A DNA stretch of 64,000 nt. Origin: Otis tarda. Taxonomy: Eukaryota > Chordata > Aves > Otidiformes > Otididae. The stretch lies in NCBI GenBank assembly GCA_026413225.1, contig CM048557.1, positions 23,724,871 through 23,788,870 of the forward strand. Reading direction: 5' to 3'. Every line of letters begins with the position of its first letter. Within the stretch, counting starts at the first letter, position 1. This document shows, one piece after another, positions 59,501 through 64,000 of this stretch. The notes beneath the pieces were generated by a model, which saw only the letters and a program-made list of their open reading frames with translations, searched no databases and was not told the DNA's origin. Position numbers and translations under genes: made by a program.

Positions 59501-62500
59501 ATTTCAAGAGAAACAGGGTAGGTCTCTCATGATCACTACAGACTAATATTTTTTCTGCTTGTGTCACAGTTTACCAAACTGAAAGAGTAATAATACTGTC
59601 CATCTCACAGTTATACTGAGAAGAGTACCAGTTATCATTTGCAGAAGTGTTCTAGCAGTGTTGAGTGTATTATGCGTATAACACCATAATCTTAACAACA
59701 GAAACAAATAAAGATAGGTAGCCATGTGACAGTTTTCTCAGTCTGGAGAAAACACAAGCCAGATTTCAGAGAATAAAGCCTTGGTAAGCCAAAAAAAAAA
59801 TTCTGCATCTACTTTGACAACAGCAGACTCACTCATCAGCTAAGCAAGTTTACACTTGGAAGACCTGAAGAGGAAAAGTGGCTTACTTTTAAGCCACACT
59901 ATTGCTCCTCCAATAGTGCAAATTGCAGCTCTGAGCTCGGGGTGCCAATTTAGCTTCAAAGAAAACAGGTATGACATCAAAAGCAGTGTAGTCACAGCAG
60001 CACAGCACTTGGCACAGGAAAAGTCATCCTGGTAAGTAGCTTATTTCAAGGTAAGGAGAATACAAAGAAGTCTCTCTGTGCTAGTGTACCATCCACTAAG
60101 GAGATACTCCTTGCTTTGAGTCAGTACTGTACTTCAGATTGTTTTCCATAGGACTGGGGTTCTGACGAACTACAGCAGCTGTTTGCTGCTACTGAACCAA
60201 GGTCCTGCATCTGTCTCACCGATGGAGACTATAACCTTTTTGTGACACCTTCTAGATCCTGTCACATACTTGACATACTTTATATTGGAAAAAGTTGGAA
60301 GTGGAATACTTGCACCTTTAAGAGCTAATGTTCCCCTTTCTGGAACATTTTGTACAGCCAGATTTTTTTTTTTTTTCTGTTAAAATCTATTTCCTCTAGC
60401 ATTTGTTAACTTATTGTTTTACTCTTTAAGACTCCTCACAGCTCTAACTCAGATTTTGCATTGATAAACACCAAATAATACATGTTGGAGCTAAACACAT
60501 CAGCTTTTTCTCAACCTAGGATTCCTCTTCTGAAGTGCAAATTTTCAGATATCCTCTCAGGGCAGCTTTTGTCTGTTTTATACCTGACAGTGCCAAGTGG
60601 TTCGGATGTGCACCAAAGACTAAGTACAAGCATGTTTTTCATTGTGTTGTCTAAAGACTATATAAAACTTAGACATCAACATGTCGTGGAAATACACGTG
60701 TGCAATTTTGGTGTTCTCAAGTTGTATTGCTGCTAAATCATAACCATGTGAAATATTTCATCCCCACCTGTACAGAAACTTATACGATATAGTAATCCTT
60801 ATTAATTTAGCAGGTTCTTTGTAGAACTTGTACAATTAAAAGTTGTTTCAATACCTCACTGAGATAATAATTAGAAACTTTCTTCTAATGAAACCCCAAA
60901 ACTTTTCATATATGTTTGTGCTTGTGTCAGTCCTGTCTTTCAGCTTTAGTATCATTCCATTCAATGCTGCTTTTGAAGAGGCTGATAGTATTCCTTTAAT
61001 CATATAGAAAATTCTTGAAATATCTTTTTTCTTCATTCTGCTCTCTCATTTTCAAGGAGAAACAAAAACTCTTTCTTCATCTCCCTATACATCTTTACTA
61101 GCCTGGCACTGAAAAAAAAAAAAAAAAAAAAAATCAATGTCTGATTAGTTCTCTGTTTTTCCTTGACAATAACCTGTATAACTGATGTTGCAAGACTTTC
61201 TGAGAATCTTTCTTCCTTCCCTAAAATCTAGGTCCTTTAAATCACATAGAAGAACAAAGTAAACCATGAGCAGCCAAAGAGATTTTCCCTTAGCATGAGC
61301 ATTGTGAAGAAAAGCCTCAAAGCTGCCCACCTACCTGTTCCTTACTGGACAGATGTTGAAGATAGATCTGAAAATAGACAAATGGTTTTACAAGTTCTAC
61401 TGCAAATCATCCTTAAATTTAAATGAGTAGATTCCTGAACTTTCCTTTCTTGTTTTTTTTTTTCTATTTCATTATAGTCTTTTTAAAATTTATTGTAGTA
61501 GCACTTTTCCATCTAGGCCAGTGACCATGTAGCTATTTCTGAGTCAGCCAAGATGCAAGACATTTAGCAGGGGTTCACAGTATATCATATAGAAAATAAC
61601 AGAGTAGAATTCACTACTCAAAAGCAATGTAAGAACATAAGTTGTTCATACAGTATTTTTAAATGATTCAGGCTGAGAAGCATAATATTTGGGGACACAC
61701 CTCCAAATTTTATATTTTCCATTTTAATTTGGATTTTGTTCTAATTTCTCCCTCTTAAGTGAAAAGAATAAAAATCAATGAAATAAAAACTACATCTATC
61801 ACTTCTGAGAAACAGAGATTGCAAAGTCACTAATGAAATACAGACTGATAACAGAATAGTAAATTTTAACTTCAAAGGGGATTTCTTCTGCATTCTTTCC
61901 CTGCATACATTGTATACCTGAGAAAAAGATTGGAAAGGAAATCACAGCTGTGTCTTTTTATTAGAGACAATCTATTTTTATTAAAATTGTATTAAGAGAA
62001 GTAAAAGCTTCATGTCATTCAAATAATTTCACTAGCCAGACTACAACCTCATAAAAGTCAATCCTCCTGACAAAGTTTTTAAAGCACCTTTTCATTTTGT
62101 TTAATAAAATTTGATTTTTATAAAGCCTTCCACCTATAAAAAGTACAGGCAGTTTTTATTACTGAATCACAATGATTTTTTTAAGTTAATGAATTCTTAC
62201 AAGACTAACCTTTTCCCAAGACTTTAATTATTCCTTTATGTCAGTATGTGTTTCTTTTCTGTTTACTTATATAGTGAATTATCAACAAACAATATTCAAG
62301 GAGCTTTTCCTGATAATTAAAACAAATCAGACATGGTCATTAATTTATTTGAATAAGATTATGACTGTAAATTTTATTTTGATAACATTTTGAGAAGCGC
62401 AAACCTTCTAAATTGCTTTCTTAATTAATAACCAAGAGAGAGAAAATGGTGTGCAGGCCTGCTAGATTTGATATTATCAACTAGCTGGCTGATCTTGAGT

Positions 62501-64000
62501 GGTATTTAGAGTGTGTTCCTGGAAACCTTTCACCACATGACTATTTTTTACTCAAAACAGAAAACTTGCTGAATTAGAAGTGCAACTTTTGCAAACTGGA
62601 TTGCAACTAGTATGCGTGCAGTTGGGAAAGAAATGGGATCCTTCATGGGAGCTGAACTAGTTGGATATTCATGACACTAGAAAGTCTGTATGGCTTCTGC
62701 ATCTAATTTGCCCCTTAGGGATTAAATATGCAAGAATGATGAGCAAAGATGGATGTATGACTCTTAACAGCCAAACCACTGGAATAAGTTGTATTTTGAA
62801 AATCATTGTTACTTACTTTGTGTGTGGCAGTAGGGGTTCCAGAGGAAGTGAGATTTTAGGTAATTCTGAGGGCTAGGTGATTAAGGACTTGAGGATCATA
62901 CACCAAACTGCTGAATCTCAGCAGTTTGCACAGTTTTCATATGAATATAATAATGATTCTCTTCTCCTCAGAGAGGTGTGTAATTAGTTATCTAATAAAT
63001 GCATGTGAAGCACTTGGAAACGCTCAAATGAGAGATGATTCTGTTACTGTGAGTAGGCAAAAATGCAATTCTTTTATTTTCTCTTCACAGCGTCACTTTC
63101 TTTTTTCAAGCTGCTATATTTATTGTGTGGACCATAAAATCTTTAAAACATCTGGTAAACCACAGTTAGTAATTTACAATATAGTAAAGACTGTACAGTG
63201 CACACACATATTTCAGCTCAAAATATTATCAACATATCTTAGACTTAGAAATGTAATATGCAAAAAAAAAGATAATGATTGTTGCATAGTTATTGCTAAG
63301 TAATTTTTCCTCATTGAAAAAGACACATCAGCTAAAGTGGAAGGGTTCAGAGTGCAATGAAGTCTGGGCTCATCCGATGAGCGGAGTGAATGTGTCAGAT
63401 TCACCTCTGTGCTGGTACTGACAGGAGACAAAGAAGAAATGTCATCAGAAGAATCTGACATAATTTGCAACATGGGATAATTTAGCAATACAGGATAAGA
63501 TTATCAGTGGTGGATACTTCAGACTGCGTGCCTGCTTCTCCTCCCCTTACGTGTGCACCAAGGACTGAAAACCAGGACAATAGGTTCACTGAATTCCCGT
63601 TATCTCTCGGCTGTCATATACTTCAGTATGGACATTTTTTTTCTGCACTTCAACTCTGTCTCTTACTTGTTCTAGAATGTGTGCTATTTGCATATTGTGA
63701 TTAGAGCCTGCATATATACTTTGAGAATGTATATGTTTTTCTCAGAATGAATCTCAAAACGTGTGCATTACTACATATAAAGGTGATGTTTCCCATTCTG
63801 GTAAATGGAGTAGGACCCTTAAGGAAAGGTTTATTTATAAATCAGATCTTTCAGAACACAGCATAGGTTTCAATTTTTACAGCAATTACTCTCTCATTAA
63901 TTTTGTAGTTGATACAGCCATCAGTTCGAGGTTCATTGGTTGCCCTTTTCATTCTGATGTGTTTTAATTATATTGTATATAATGTAATATTTTCTATCTC
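59501..64000. other. AT-rich noncoding stretch
   Basis: No transposon or RNA gene is recognised. Two weak exon-like signals are reported as findings, at 60152 (plus) and 63280-63480 (minus). A 22-base A run lies at 61112-61133. Other frames are short and unsupported. Confidence 0.5.
61112..61133 (+). repeat. A22 homopolymer
   Basis: Uninterrupted run of 22 A residues. No poly(A) signal or retrocopy body is recognised upstream. Confidence 0.85.

Overview
The window reads as a gene-poor, AT-rich stretch of an avian nuclear genome. The basis is repeat content: many CR1 LINE copies with the CR1 reverse-transcriptase box and the ATTCTATG-type 3' octamers, plus endogenous-retrovirus solo LTRs of the TGTCGTGG...CA type with 5-bp target-site duplications that are typical of bird genomes. 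I see no rRNA, convincing tRNA, CRISPR array, operon or other prokaryotic feature. The species cannot be fixed from the sequence alone.

Layout. 1-7.6 kb: AT-rich noncoding DNA with a T/G-rich tract. 7.67-7.93 kb: degraded LTR fragment. 9.3-9.7 kb: 3' end of a CR1. 13.5-15.5 kb: back-to-back CR1 pieces in opposite orientation. 19.4 kb: candidate coding exon. 22.5-23.6 kb: solo LTR copy 1 with perfect ACGTA duplications. 23.9-26.3 kb: the best-preserved CR1, with a nearly readable ORF2 (minus strand). 26.3-26.8 kb: a candidate second LTR type. 28.3-28.7 kb: candidate terminal exon with a poly(A) signal. 28.7-35.7 kb: AT-rich, no gene. 35.7-37.2 kb: LTR copy 2 split by a CR1 insertion. 40.8-42.4 kb: an LTR nested inside a different LTR, both with perfect 5-bp duplications. 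42.4-46.4 kb: noncoding, including a block that looks like a regulatory element. 46.5-47.6 kb: ancient CR1. 49.3-49.6 kb: CR1 3' fragment. 49.6-56.3 kb: noncoding. 56.3-59.5 kb: CR1 interrupted by LTR copy 4. 59.5-64 kb: noncoding with two weak exon-like signals.

Genes. No protein-coding gene is recognised by name. The best coding evidence is a pair of plus-strand exon candidates (19379-19457 and 28324-28409). Their splice phases match, they encode a coiled-coil segment and a short C-terminal tail, and a canonical AATAAA follows. A 21-base microexon candidate at 5903 is also phase-compatible. If real, the first ~28.7 kb is the 3' part of one gene and most repeats there are intronic. This is inference.

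The repeats record a history. One LTR family inserted into a CR1 (57961) and into another LTR (41140), while a CR1 inserted into an older copy of that LTR family (about 35926). The two element classes were therefore active over overlapping periods. All CR1 reading frames seen are broken and all LTRs appear to be solo, so nothing here looks able to mobilise itself.
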